Shown piece after piece: positions 1-12,965 of a stretch of 64,000 bases of DNA. The notes under the pieces are model-generated. The model did no database searches, had not been told where the DNA came from, and saw only the letters and a program-made list of their open reading frames with translations. The position numbers and the translations under genes are program-made. The stretch comes from Spodoptera frugiperda. Taxonomy: Eukaryota; Arthropoda; Insecta; Lepidoptera; Noctuidae. The stretch is taken from NCBI RefSeq assembly GCF_023101765.2, contig NC_064217.1, positions 11,567,788-11,631,787 on the forward strand. Direction: 5' to 3'. Position 1 is the stretch's first letter, and the number at the start of each line of letters is the position of its first letter.

Positions 1-194
1 CTATTTAACGTAGGTTTAGTTTGATATCGATTATTAGTAGTTACTGTAGTTAGTTTTTTTAATAAAATTGTAAGTCTAATTTATAAATTAATTAGATTAG
101 ATTTAAGTCGTTTCTTTTAAATTATTTAGTTTAAGCTTGGTTATTATAGCATAGAGGATAGGTTGTAATATAATTTATTTTTACACACACACAC

Positions 195-480
195 AACGTC
201 ACGCCTTTTATCCCCGAAGGGGTAGGCAGAGGTGCACATTACGACATGTAATGCCGCTATACAATGTACACCCACTTTTCACCATTTGTGTTATAAGTCC
301 CATGTAATAGGGGTGAGCCTATTGCCATATCCTGGACACAATTCCAGACTCCGTGCTACTATTGAGAAATTTTCGAAAAACCGAAAAAAGCCCAGTAATA
401 CTTCGCCCGACCCGGGAATCGAACCCGAGACCCCATGCCCGGCAGTCGCACTTGCAACCACTCGGCCAACGAGGCAGTCA
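195..480 (-). repeat. tRNA-headed SINE, family S1, full-length
   Basis: Read on the minus strand it begins TGCCTCGTTGGCCGAGTGG (box A-like), has GGGTTCGATTCCC (box B) and ends near CCCCTTCGGGGATAAAAGG. A (CA)n run follows. Confidence 0.82.
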
Positions 481-639
481 ATTTAATTTTTAATTGTTAT
501 AAATTCGTAATTCGTAGCTTTCTTTAGTTTTAAGTTAGTTTTCATCTTAAGTTCGGAAAGATTATAATATTTCTTTAGTTTAAGTCCGTTTTTAAACTAT
601 TTTTTCAATGCCCTAAGTAAGTATACATCTATTAAATTC

Positions 640-799
640 AAACGCAGAGCTCATTATGTTGATTTTTGAAGAGTTCCCTGGAATATCTTCCACATCTCAT
701 TTTTGAAGAGATCCCGCGAGATCGGGAACTATGTGGTTAAAACCAAAAATTTGCCAGAAGTCACTATTCCACGCGAACGAAGTCGCGGTATAAAGCTAG
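640..799 (+). mobile_element. Helitron-like 3' end fragment
   Basis: It ends with the hairpin CGCGAACGAAGTCGCG followed by CTAG and T. The left boundary is not visible. Confidence 0.45.
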
Positions 800-1344
800 T
801 AAGTAATAAATTGCAACGTTGCCTTCCTTCAACTACGCGTGCACAGTGTTTCTTTTACGTATCGATTTAAAATTTTTGGTGAATATTTTAATATTTAAAA
901 AATAAATTGTTTTTGAATGGTAATATTTTTTAGCATGTATGGATGCTATACTATTGCGGGTTAACAGGAACGCTCTCTGTTAGTTAACATACTGAATACT
1001 TGCTTTATAAAAGTGCATTAAGATTACGAGAGGCAAGAATAACATCAACAAGCTATCATATTGCTCCATTTACAAGTAAAAACAAAAAGATAGTCGTATC
1101 AAACTGTTTTAACTTGCAAAGTTACTTGGAAACGTTACGTCACTTGTATATAAAACAGGATTGTAAAAAAGTGTACAATACCAGCTGACCGCATAAGACA
1201 CACAAACATACAAACATAAAAAGCGTCTACTAGTTCTTACCGTGAGTAATTGATTGAAATATCATTTTTTCTCTTAGTAGGTTCGTGGGTGAAATCCAAA
1301 GAAAAAGTTTTGTATTTATATATATATTTTTTGTAAGTATTATA

Positions 1345-1460
1345 AGTACGAGTTTGCTTTATGTTTAATTAAACTAATCGAAACGAGAGCGGGTCGGGCG
1401 CTCTGATTGCTCGAATAAACCAACGAATCAGAGCGTAGTAATTCTCCGCACACGGTTTTA
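1345..1460. repeat. foldback MITE, family F, half copy
   Basis: Starts ACGAGTTTGCTTTATGTTTA and continues GAAACGAGAGC; the right arm is diverged. Confidence 0.55.
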
Positions 1461-1624
1461 CCTAGTCCTATTGTGTTCCCTTCTGCTTTACTTTCCTTGC
1501 CACATATAAGTATTGCTTGACACAACAATAATAAATTATAATTGTTTCAATTTGGGACATTTTAAGGACTTAAATTTTATTATAACTTTCGTTATGTAAT
1601 CATTATTTTATTGCTTACACGCGT

Positions 1625-1755
1625 GATTGTTTGACGAGTAGCAGCGCGGAATACTGCTCATAGATATAAGCCTCCAGCACGGCTTGAAACTAGTCGAGTT
1701 CCTCGTCAAACAATTACAACGTGAGTAAGCCGATAACATAATAATTAATTATCAG
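1625..1755. mobile_element. palindromic MITE, family P, shortened copy
   Basis: It shares CTAGTCGAGTTCCTCGTCAA and the end GTGAGTAAGCCGATAACATA with the copy at 19260. The left arm is degraded. Confidence 0.7.
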
Positions 1756-2364
1756 GACTATTCTTTCGATCGTCATTCAAGCATGCTATTATATTAGTAG
1801 AAACATTCAGTCATTCTTATCTAGGTGCAAATCAGACAGTCTAGCTACATTTTAACAAAAGCTATAGTGTGCGCACATAATTATGGCGCATGGCGTCTCG
1901 TTCCGCATCAGACGGCCTCAAGGTCAGACCAGCCGACATGTTGTATGATGTCATTTTATTGTGTCCAACTATTTTGGAAGCCACAACTGAATTCAAAGCA
2001 TTCAACACTAACGTTATTTAAAAAAAAAAGTACATTAAAATGCACAATTAATACATCTAAGCAACGCTTTCAAACGTGATTTGTTTTCATATTACATCGG
2101 CAAACGGCTCATGAAGCTACACCAATAACTGTCAATAGATTTTCAATCATATTACTTTATGTTAAGATTGAAAATATTTGTGTGGGTAGCTTGATGCGAG
2201 GTCATTGTGATTCGTGATTTAATTTTTATAGTTTTTTTTTGTATACAGCATAACACGTGTAGTTGCACGTGCTTACATAATGGGGTTTTGAATTAGGATT
2301 ATAATGTATTCACATTGTTATTACATACAGGGAGACAGACTAGGCAGCCTAAGCAATAGACTAA

Positions 2365-2512
2365 CCGGAGCTACGGACTACCTAGCGATTTTACCGGGTC
2401 TCCGGCTCGTAAAGCAGGAGTAGGAACGGGGTGGTTTTTAGTCAGTAAGAGTCTGACACTCCCTCTCGCCTCGCCCAGGGCGAGAGAAGTCATTGGATGA
2501 TTTTACCCCCTT
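2365..2512 (+). repeat. dispersed repeat family S2
   Basis: Core GTCAGTAAGAGTCTGACACT flanked by CGGACTACCTAGCG and the TCATTGGATGATTTT end. One of 14 copies in the window. Confidence 0.75.
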
Positions 2513-3536
2513 AAAAAAGTAAAAACGTAAACTTATCAGGAATGTTAAAATGAAGAGAATTACTTACAAAACTAAAGAAATAGACACGTACTTATATCAA
2601 AGAAATATTAAGTACTCCTTGCATTTGTAGTATCCCTTTGAGGAAAAACAATATTTACAAAGTTACTTGGCAAAAACACCTGCGTCATAGACATAGAACA
2701 GTGTATTATAAAATGCACGGGTAAACGTGAAGCTATGCATAACCAATATAAGCTGACCGACGATTGTGCGGAAAGAACGAACAATACGAGACCATAATAA
2801 ACTGGATATGTTAACGTATAGTCGTGTTTATGAAGCAGGATAGTTCTGTGTGACGCATCTGTTGCTATAATTTGTAACCAGGGAATTATACAGTTACTTA
2901 TTCAATGCAGGTGGTAGAATGTAGCTGTTATAATACGCAAATTGAATACACCAGCTTGGCCGGGGAAGTCCTGAATCAGTTTCTCATAGAATTTACATTT
3001 TAACACATAAATATAGTATTATGTTAGCTTGTGGTAGCAGCTCCGTCCACGTTCCTATGTTTTATTCTAGGCTATAATCTACTCCTGTTCCAAATTTCAT
3101 CACAATCCCTTCAGCAGTTTTGATGAGAAGGAGTAATAAAGGAAGATGCCAGAATTTCTATGGGATCTGGTCCCACTTCCAATAGCTATGTGTGTTACAT
3201 CATTGGATAGGTAATTTTGAGCTGAATAAAAAATACTATGGCGCCAAGTTCCAAATCTTAGTCCGTTCAGAGTTATTCTTTATTAAACATGGTAGTTTTG
3301 GTAGATTTATCAGTTGCCAAAATAATGCTATTTTTGCGTCATATTTTAAATGCATTTGTGCTTTATTAATAAACACGTCATATCGATTTGTGTTACTTCC
3401 TCGGTCGAGCCAGTCCATTCAGGTTGCATGTAGAAACTCGGCCCTATAGTATAATTTCGTAATCATTCTAACTACTGCTGATGTCATGAACCGATAACTC
3501 ATAATAATATTGTTGTTTGTTTATTTGTTTGCTAGA

Positions 3537-3830
3537 AAAAGACTGCCTCGTGCGTCGAGTGGTCACAAATGCGACTACCGGACAAAGAGTTTCGAGTTCA
3601 ATTCCCGGATCTGACAAAATGTTGCTGGGCTTTTTTTGGTATTTCGAAAATTTCTCAGTAGTAGCACGGAGTCTAGAATTGTACCCAGTATATGGCAATA
3701 GTCTCACCCCCTATTACATGGGACTTATAACACAAAATATATGGTGAAAAGTGGGTGTACAGCGGCATTACGTGCCGTTATATGCACCTCTGCCTACCTC
3801 TTTTGGGTCATTCTGGTTACATATACATAT
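3537..3830 (+). repeat. tRNA-headed SINE, family S1, full-length
   Basis: Starts CTGCCTCGTGCGTCGAGTGG with box B GAGTTCAATTCCC, then body blocks ATTTCTCAGTAGTAGCACGG and TGGTGAAAAGTGGGTGTACA. Confidence 0.8.
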
Positions 3831-4423
3831 AGAAAGTAGGCCCTATAGTATAGAGTCACAATTATCCTAAGTACTGATGATGTCATAAATCAATAACTCA
3901 TATCGTTTGTTTATTTGCTGTACTTTCTATATCCATTTGACGTAATCAGTTATTTTTCAGAAATGATAAGATACTTAACCTATTTCTGTTAATCATTCAT
4001 ATCTTTCAATGATTCAGTGATTGCACATTGTAGCACTTGAAGCTTCTTCAAGTGCTTCAACCTAACTTTTACAGGGACGTCCCTTATTCTTGGAATATGA
4101 TTGGTTGAACGCGTCACTTCGTAAACGATAATATTATTTACGTGTCTTTTTCTTTGACCATTACTTTTGTTTGTCAAATATGTGTGAAATTATAATGTTA
4201 AGAATTTTATATCACTTTAGCTGTATAATGTATTGGCTTACGAGTTTTAGGTATATCACTTTAACTGTTTAATGTGTTGGCTTAAGCTGTAAAATTATGC
4301 ATATTTTTTCTACTAAATAAATAAATTACAGGTTCGATCATACTTACTTATTTCTACTAAGCAGAAGATTATTAGAAAATATTATCTTATTAAACATAAG
4401 ACATTGTATCTCTTTTTTGTAGT

Positions 4424-4550
4424 AAAATCATCCAATGCCTTCTCCCGCCTTGGGTGAAGCGAGAGCATTAGCTTTTACTGACTCTAAAAACCACCAAGTT
4501 CCTGCCCCTGCTTCGAGCCGGAGCCCGTATGACCATCCGTAGCTCTGGAT
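4424..4550 (-). repeat. repeat family S2, diverged copy
   Basis: AAAATCATCCAATGCCTTCT through CGAGCCGGAGCCC. Confidence 0.65.
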
Positions 4551-4647
4551 AGTTAATTATATCCCTTTGATGGGTCGGATTTCATTCATTACATCGGTGT
4601 TTTCTTTTATATGTACTGTCTACAGTAGACAGGATCTAACCCGACTT

Positions 4648-4965
4648 TTTTATGGGATAATCCGGTAAATGAGCAGATGGATTATATGATGGTAAGCAAT
4701 CGGAACCGCTCATGAACACTCGAAACATCAGAGCCGACAAGACAACTTAGAAGAGTACTTTGTCGGGCTTTTGGGGTTAGGAATTTAAAGGTTGTTGAGG
4801 AATCGGGGATTGGGAAGGTGGGTAATTGGGCCTCCGGTAACCTTACTCACACAACGAAACACAACGCAAGCGTTGTTTCACGTCGGTTTTATGTGAGGCC
4901 GTGGTACCACTCCGTTCGAGCCGGACCATTCGTGTTGAAGCATGACTCTCCCACACTTGCCTTTT
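4648..4965 (+). repeat. dispersed repeat family S3, near full-length
   Basis: From ATGGTAAGCAATCGG through GGGGATTGGGAAGG, GGGCCTCCGGTAACC, CACAACGCAAGCGTTGTTTC to TCTCCCACACTTG. About 310 bp; no ORF. Confidence 0.75.
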
Positions 4966-5309
4966 AGGGGTTAGGAATTCGAGGATTGTTGAGAATTCGG
5001 AAATTGGGCCTCGGACTCATACAAAGTTAGCATTTATATTATATGCGCATTTATGTACTAATTCGCTGCAAACATTCGTGACTGTCATTATCACGGCATG
5101 TAATTTGTAACGTCAATACAAATGTTCCGAACCGGTTTCATTAGAGAAGCAAGCCATGCATAGTGAACACATTATTATTTGTTATTTATATACTACTAGC
5201 ATTTATCTGCTTCTTTGCCCGCGTGAATTAGTTTGTCAGAGAAATATTCTTCTTTTTTTATTTTGAGAGACTGACAGGGTATTAATAGATAAATTCTATA
5301 AAAGAAATA

Positions 5310-5395
5310 AATTCTTTATTTTTTGACATTTCAAAAGTACTTAATTAAGGTTTAATTGGAATAAATGATTTATTTTGATTTTGACGTTGACTAAA
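5310..5395. repeat. LINE 3' tail fragment
   Basis: GACATTTCAAAAGTACTTAA and TTTAATTGGAATAAATGATT. Confidence 0.5.
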
Positions 5396-6261
5396 CAATA
5401 ACGGATTAAATTGTAGCTATAAAAACCCTCTAGTTTCCACCTACTCCAAAGTACGAAGGTGTGATGTTTTATGTATTTATCTAATGTAATTGTATAATGT
5501 TCAATAATATGAATTTCCATACTTCTACAATGTATTTATTTTACAAACTTTACACTACCCGTTAAAAATTTAGAGAATAAAGTTGTTGTCATCCAAATCA
5601 GTCGAGCAATTTTGGAGTTTTAGCGCCACAGACAGACAGTCAAACAACAATAGATACATGTAGACACAATATATAGATTTAAATCATGTTAGAAACGCTA
5701 CGGACACAACAATGTATATGTATAAAAACTACACAAGGTCACTTCGATATAAAATTGCAGAAGCCTATATAATGTTGTATTGCCAGAGTCCTAAACTACT
5801 CCTTTATGACAAACTTCATTTGATTTTCAACTTTATCGCTTAGATATAAAGTCGAAAGTTTAATGAAAAAAAATTACAGATTAGGGTAGCTTGATGTGCC
5901 GGCCGTTGTACATATGTAAGTGTGTATATACATCACATATTATGTGCTACCATTATGTTACTATGTTACATAGTTTTGTTCCTGTTTTGTTATTACAAAA
6001 AGTTTAAATGTATCTGGTGATTTGACATTTTTGGATTGATTTAAAGAAAAATTTATTTAAACGATCAGATTTTTGTGACGATATGCTTAAAATTGTGCTG
6101 TATTATCACAGAAAACCGAAGTAAAACAAGTGCATGCAATTGCAAGCAATCCACGATTTCCCAAAAACCCTTAAATTCGTAACATGAATTTTGAGTTTTC
6201 ATTTCGCGTGTGCTGCTGAGTCGACATCCTGAAGATGCTCCTTGGAGGAGCAGGACATAAT

Positions 6262-6430
6262 ATACTGACTGCACGGTTGGCGCGGTGGCTGGGTAACTGG
6301 ATCGCTACGTTAGCTGGTTCGATTCCCGCACGGAGCAACTCTTTGTGTGATCCACAAATTGTTGTTTCGGGTCTGTATGTCATGTGTATGTGAACTTGTA
6401 TATTTGTAAAAATGCTAATGTGGGGCAACG
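6262..6430 (+). repeat. tRNA-headed SINE, family S4
   Basis: Head GGTTGGCGCGGTGGCTGGGT (box A-like), box B GGTTCGATTCCCGC, body TTGTGTGATCCACAAATTGT. Confidence 0.75.
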
Positions 6431-8917
6431 TTTTTCAAAAGTTATCTTACGGAATAAATAGGCAAATATATGTCGAGTGTTTTGTTGCGTGTTGGTATGT
6501 TTTTGTGTTGATCTGCTGCGTGAGCATTTAATTGCTGAAAATATATCAATATCAAATACAAGCGGAATGAAAACTAAAAATATTGTATTGTTAGTGTAGC
6601 ATCGATTTCCGCAAAGTAACGCCTAGCTATATTATAAATAATAATTACAACTACCTACAAATATCTAAAGCCAATAAAATTCAGGGATAAACCAAATAGT
6701 TAATTCCTGATAAATTGTTTTGACACAATAACAAATTTAATTGCCTCAAAATATATTATTACCTATTAATTTATGTAACGAGTATGGCTATCTAGGGGTA
6801 CAGCAGTGCCCCCGCCAAGTCAAGCAAAAAAGCGGCATGGCCGTACCATCCTTTTCTCGAAGCCATTCAGGTCAATCACCACCACCTATAACTTCGTTAT
6901 GGATAAAACAAGAAGCCTGAAATAAAATAAATTGACTTGGCCATCGCATGAAAACACAAGCATACCTACTTTTGTTGATATTTCTCGTATTATATTGTGT
7001 AGTCTAATTAATGATTACGAATTACGATGGTCTCTGGCATGATTACTTGCGATGGCCGAGTCGATCTATTTTATTTAAAACGTAAAATAAATGTAACATT
7101 GATATGATAACCATTTACATAATAACTTAAGATAGAAGGTCCCTTAAATAGGGACTAAATAAAATAACTGACTTGGTAATACATAGATCTCACTACTTTT
7201 TACGGTAATAAAACTGAGATGCGAGACTTGACTTGATGGTATTCAAAAATATATTATTACTCCTATGAACGTGGGAAATACTTTGTTAAAAGACGTAGAG
7301 AATAACAGGAAATACAGAGCTAATTAATGGAATCATCTTTAAGTTTATATGTACGGGTGTGTATTCTATTAATCTATTATTGTAAAATATGTATTCCGTG
7401 CGTGTACATAACTTATAACTAGTCTAACCACATTGTTAAAGTCAATTAAATTTTGTTTGTTAACTATTTTCCTTCCTCTTGAAGCCTACTGGGACGATTA
7501 ACCTAGGAAAATATATAGAAAACGAGATTGTTTGAAAATCACATATTAGGTACTAAGTACCGTGAGGGTTTCGGAGCAGTCTTTAAAATGATGATGCCTC
7601 TTACAGGTGCTGGGGGCAGTCATCGGAGTGGTTTTAGTGAGTTAGGATCATACTCCATGTCTTCTTCCCCAAAGGGCTTGGCGACTTTACAAAAAAAAAG
7701 GTTTCTCCTGTATTCAACGACTCATTCACTATGCTAAGTCTTTATTTATCGACATGAAAAAAAAATTAAAATTTGATGAAGAAACGTAAAAAGTAAAAGT
7801 TTCGTAGCAAAACTGCTACGCCGTAGCTCGTTTCTACGGAGCTTTCATAGTGAAATTGTATTAAACATTATTGTCAAATTGTTAACAATCTGCATATTTT
7901 TTTTCTTATTATTCAGTCTGATATTTTTAATTTGGCTACATTTGGCTACAATACGGGGTACTTCAAGAAGGAACTAAATAGGTTTCTTAAGGGTCGGCAA
8001 AGCGCATGTAATGCCCCAAGTGTTGCAAGCGTTCATAGGCCACGGTAACCACTTACCATCAAGTGGACCGTGTGCTTTCTTGCCACCGTCGTGGTATAAA
8101 AATATATGTCTTTGTATGTATAATAGGAAAAAATGTATACATAGATCGATCCAAACACCATTTCTATAGATATTTTTATTTCCTTGTTTTTCGATTTAAC
8201 GCATCGACCACTAAACTGATTGTGATGAATTATAACAGAAATTCAAAGGCATTTAGGTAGGTACTATTTTTATCAAATCCATTGTTTGATATTCAATTTC
8301 CCACGTTTTACGAAAAACCCACCAACACAAAATGAAAAACAAAATTATTTTCGCAAACTTATGAGCACGTATCAATCATAATCGTATGTTCACATTTCAA
8401 CTCAAAGAAATACGTTGTATCAACCAATTACTACAGTTTTGTTTCACATCTATTTATATCCAATATGAGCCCTCGGACCAGGGCATAACGACGTTTGATT
8501 AAAGTCACTTAACGCGAACCTTGTGGTTTGCGTAAACACGTCGATCAAACCATCGCCACTCACCACCCACGGGCACTTGTTTGGGTTGCCATGGTAACCG
8601 ATGATCGATAGAATACCATGAAATTATATTAGCGAGCAAATAGATGTACCATTACCAACAGTGGTATGGTATGGTGTTGTTACCTATGTTACTATATGGA
8701 AATTGGTTTCATTAAAATACTTTGCTGGTGTAATTTAATAAAATATTTCAATTTTGATTATCTACAGGTAAAGGAACAGGTTTTTTGCAAATAGGTCTGC
8801 ATGGTCATCGCAGTGGATAGACAACTAACTACTACCCAACGTGTCTCAGGTTCAATTACCACTCCGAAAAAATATATGTAACATGATGCGTAAATTAATC
8901 CCATAAGGTCTTTGTTT

Positions 8918-9068
8918 TAGGGGGGGAATATAATCCAATAACTTTTCTCGCCAGGGCGAGGCGAGAGGGAGTGTCAAACTCTTACTGACTAAAAACCACC
9001 CCGTTCCTACTCCTGCTTTTCGAGCCGGAGTCCCGGTAAGCCCGCTAGGTAGACCGCAGCTCCGGATG
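8918..9068 (-). repeat. repeat family S2, well-kept copy
   Basis: CGAGGCGAGAGGGAGTGTCA, CTACTCCTGCTTTTCGAGCC and GTAGACCGCAGCTCCGG are all present. Confidence 0.78.
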
Positions 9069-9359
9069 CCATAAGGTCTGCAATACATTCCAACAAATGA
9101 CCATAGGTCAGGTACAATACAGAAGGGCCGAGGTCACACACTAATAATAATTCAGACCTCCATATTCCAGTGTAATGTATATAATGTGTTTATAAGTGGA
9201 TTACTCACTCAATTATCTTGTTAATTAAGTGCAGTGCTCTATCATCATTCCTACCTGAGTACTAATATACGATATGTACCATAATGAGCACCTCTGACTA
9301 CCCCTTCGGGGATAAAAGGTGTGACGTTGTGTCGTTGCATATACAGATACCTCATTTCA

Positions 9360-9530
9360 AGTTAGTTTCTTCTTTTGTTTCTTTTAGCAAAGGTTGCCCC
9401 ACATTAGGTTTCTCTCCTGTGTCGTGATTGCGTCTACCTAAAAATATACAATTAAACATACACATGACCCCCAGACCCGAAACAACAATTTGTGCATGAC
9501 ACAATGTATTGCTCCGTGTAGGAATCTAAC
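9360..9530 (-). repeat. SINE S4, head lost
   Basis: Body CGAAACAACAATTTGTGCAT; the tRNA head is replaced by a family S3 copy at its right. Confidence 0.62.
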
Positions 9531-9535
9531 CCGCT

Positions 9536-9800
9536 CGACTCGAGCGATACCACGGCCCCACAGAGAACAGACGTGAAACAACGCTTGTGTTGTGTTTCGC
9601 TGTGTGAGTGAGGTTACTGGACGCCCAAATGGGCATTTGGGCACTTTCCAATTCCCGATTCTCCAAAAACCTTAAATTCCTAGCCCCCAAAAGGCAATGC
9701 ACTTGTAACGCCTCTGGTGTATCGGGTGTCCATGGGCGACGGCGATTGCTTACCATCAGGTGATCCGTCTACTCGTTTACCGGCTTATTCCATAAAAAAG
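9536..9800 (-). repeat. repeat family S3
   Basis: ACCACGGCCCCACAGAGAAC through TTGCTTACCATCAGGTGATC and the GTTTACCGGCTTATTCCAT end. Confidence 0.75.
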
Positions 9801-10094
9801 AAAAAGATAGTAAATAGTTAAAAGCTTAGTCTCAAATAAGTTTAATAATATGTATAATATGGATTTTATACAGGCCTTTAACCCAATAAATAACAAAGAC
9901 TAGTCTGACCTGACTAATGATAAGTCTCGCCGTTTCGGCTCCTAAAAAATCTCAACCAACCAGACATAATATTGATTCAATTTTCAGACATAACGGCGCC
10001 GGAGGGGACCCAGTTCAACACCTATCAAAAAGAGATGCGACAAATTTTAAGTAGGTATAAATATAAGTAGGTATACCGCGGACTAACCTTCTCC

Positions 10095-10225
10095 ATTTTT
10101 TTTTATGGAATGGGTGACAAACGAGCTGACAAGTCACTTGATGGTAAGCGATCAGCGCCGCCTATGGACACCCGCAACACCAGAGGAGTGGCAGGTGCGT
10201 TGCCGGCCTTTTAAAGTGCGTTCTG
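10095..10225 (+). repeat. repeat family S3, 5' part
   Basis: TTTTATGGAATGGGTGACAA to GTGCGTTGCCGGCCTTTT. Confidence 0.65.
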
Positions 10226-10844
10226 GAGTTATAGCATCAGGAAGGAAAATCTGACTTATTTTTATAATAGATTTTCTTTGATATTAATGAATAATTTATA
10301 TAACAGAATAGTATTTTTCAGGGTAATCGTGATATCGTATGACTATCCCTATGATTTGTTATCATTCGAATTTTGACAGTTGATATAATTAGTTTTAATT
10401 AAATTGTTTACATTAACCACATATTTATTTTATTTAAACCTTCCTTCTTCCTTCCTCTTATTTTGAAAAATAAAGCGTTTTTTTTCAAAAACAATATTTT
10501 CATAATATCCTCCCTGAGGTTTCATCTCTTGATTCAACCTAAGAGTTTGTCTGTAACCACATAATAATCTTTGGCAAGTTGCCATAGAGCCCCCATTCAG
10601 TAAGGGTAGCAGTAACTGACACAGTGACTCCCGAACATACTTGTATTATAGACAAACGCAAAAAGGTACGTACGACGGTTTAGGCATTTTATGTGCATTT
10701 TGTTTGTGGTGTTCTTAACTTTAATTATTTATTCTTTGGTGTATTTTTTTTATTTTATTTATGTAAAGTAAATGTGACCTCAGTTGGTAAGTTATAAATA
10801 CATTTATAGATAAAAAGAAATTACTTCATATATTCGGCTTGCTA

Positions 10845-10965
10845 TTGAAAATCGAAGGTATCCTCGCGATGTTTTCCTTCACTGTTTGTCAGTGGTGTTT
10901 AAATAATCTTAGAAAGTACATATAACTTGGAAAATGTCACGTTGGTATTTTGTCGTCGGTAAGTT
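10845..10965 (-). repeat. SINE S5, partial
   Basis: TCGCGATGTTTTCCTTCACT and GTTTAAATAATCTTAGAAAG. Confidence 0.55.
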
Positions 10966-11559
10966 ATGAAGCGTGTTACTTATATACCTGGCCATTAATG
11001 TAATTAATTGACTTAAAAACGAGAAAAAATTCGTTGCATTCTAATAAGCCCAACCCACAAGTAATTATCGCTTAGGTCATCCTCACACATCCATAATATT
11101 ATCTAGCAAGCTATAGACGTAGATCCATATAGTGTTTTTAATTAAGAGTAACAGCCATCAGCTGACGTAATACTGTGTTTGCTTCATGTTTCTTTTATAT
11201 GTGTGTCGGTCAATCTCCAAAACGGGTGTATTCGTGTGATCGCTCTGGCGCTTTTCAGATATAGATATTTAATGATAATTATGTATCTCATTAAAAATAA
11301 AGAAAAATAAATATCAATATTTTCAATACGCCCGTTTTGGAAATTGTCCCGTACAGTCGACACACGTTTATTCAAACCTTCGACAATTCGACAATACATT
11401 TGTATACACTTGGTAATTCGAACGAAAATATTAATTCTAAGTACCTAAATGACTCGTTAACTCGAATTCATCGGCATTAAACTCTCGACACTGGAAAGTT
11501 ACGGAGAGAAAAGGACAGAAAGATCTCAAAACTTGCAGAGGTAAGTACCGACATTTTGA

Positions 11560-11695
11560 GTCAAAGGCTTTCCCCTTAATACATGATACTTATTACACAA
11601 ATGGTGAAAAGTGGGTGTACATTGTATAGCGGCATTATGTGCCGTAATGTGCACCTCTGCCTTCCCCTTCGTGAAAGGCGTGTGACAATATTGCA
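11560..11695 (+). repeat. SINE S1, 3' part
   Basis: Only the body from ACACAAATGGTGAAAAGTGG to the CACCTCTGCC end is present. Confidence 0.7.
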
Positions 11696-12204
11696 AGTTG
11701 TTTAGACCATTCAAAATTTCGAACATTCAGTAATTCGAACTATTTTAACTCCAGGGGTACTCCGGTTCTCGAATCCGAAGTTTCGTTTAGTCTTCGGCCG
11801 TAGATTTTATTGATTTACTAATAGAATTACTTGAAATGAAATAACGTTTTATTTTTAATTTCATATCAAAATCTATTTATTTATCTTCATTTCATTCGTT
11901 TATTTTTGTTCACGAAAGTTCGCAATAAATAGAATTGTAGTATGCAATCTGCGAATTCTCAGACGAAACTTCGTTTTTCGTTGAATTAGAGTAGGCCCCC
12001 AGTGTTGTATTAACGAGAGTCGACTGTATATGCGTGCCTACGTCTTAGACAGCCTTGGCATATCATAAACACAAAAAACTAGATGGAAACTTAAGATACA
12101 CTGCATAAATCAAATCTAACATCTTGTGAGATTTCCGGCTGCTAATTTTATATGGCTATATACATACACGCTCTTGATATCTTAAATAGACTAGACATAG
12201 ATAG

Positions 12205-12300
12205 ATAGGAACGCGGTGGTTTTAGTCAGTAAACGTCTGACACTACCTCTCGCTTTCGACACTCGGATGGGACAAGTTATTGGATGATTTTCCTCCCTAA
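12205..12300 (+). repeat. repeat family S2, partial
   Basis: GGTGGTTTTAGTCAGTAAACGT to TTATTGGATGATTTTCC. Confidence 0.6.
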
Positions 12301-12437
12301 ATAAAATACTTAAATAGACATGTATGTTTTTATTTTATTTGCGCTAGCTATTGAATTTTGTTATGTTTTAGCGCAATTATTCTAACATAGATTCGATTAA
12401 AGTAAATAAATGAAAATTGCATCATTTGAAAGCCCTG

Positions 12438-12482
12438 ATAATCAGGGTCACCTGAAGGTCACCTGAAGGTGACCCTGATTAT
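12438..12482. promoter_or_regulatory. 45-bp palindrome with three hormone-receptor-like half-sites
   Basis: A 16-bp arm ATAATCAGGGTCACCT is repeated in inverted orientation after a 13-base centre. Read along one strand it holds GGGTCA, AGGTCA and AGGTGA at 11-bp steps, the shape of direct repeats spaced by 5 bases. It lies about 0.5 kb before the first coding exon of gene A. A regulatory role is inference; it could be the core of a small foldback element. Confidence 0.35.
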
Positions 12483-12799
12483 GATATCAGTTCATTTCAC
12501 TATAGACTATTTTAAATAAGTACTTAAAATAAAAACCGGCCAAGTGCGAATCGGACTCGCCCATGAAGGGTTCCGTAGCAGCAAGTAGATGACATAATTT
12601 CAAAGTTATAAAATAACTTGGTTTTACATAGTGTTTGTATGAACGACAAAGTTATATTTGCGGTTTTTGAAAATGTTTAATTTCTTAAAAACTAATAATG
12701 ATATCTGGTTCAAACCAATTTTCGTTGTTAGTTTCTATTGAAATCTACAGCATATATTTTTTTTTAGTTTTCTCACTCTCTTATTTTAAAAGTTAGAGT

Positions 12800-12922
12800 T
12801 AAATAACTAGATGAGGCCAGCATGTCTACTACTCTGAGAAGAAATGCCGAAACAAACTCAAGAGACTACTCTTTTAAAGTCCAGAAAATCAATTAAAGAT
12901 GTCGGAGAACCGTGCAAGTATT
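12800..12922. repeat. LINE 3' UTR fragment before gene A
   Basis: AACTAGATGAGGCCAGCATG, AGAAGAAATGCCGAAACAAA and GATGTCGGAGAACCGTGCAA match 58750-58880. Confidence 0.62.
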
Positions 12923-12965
12923 ACTTATTATATAAGGGTTTGGAAATGATTGGTTTCAGGTTACA

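Larger units (their letters stand above)
481..12957. other. gene-free stretch left of gene A
   Basis: Apart from the repeats listed separately I see AT-rich sequence with no supportable coding exon on either strand. Any upstream non-coding exon of gene A should lie here, but none can be pointed to. Confidence 0.5.

Noticed and set aside
232..486. Plus-strand ORF of 84 codons
   Set aside because: It is the complement of a tRNA-headed SINE; similar frames appear in other copies of the repeat.
7528..7737. ORF of 69 codons
   Set aside because: No recognisable domain, no flanking splice signals that connect it to other exons, and compositional bias only.
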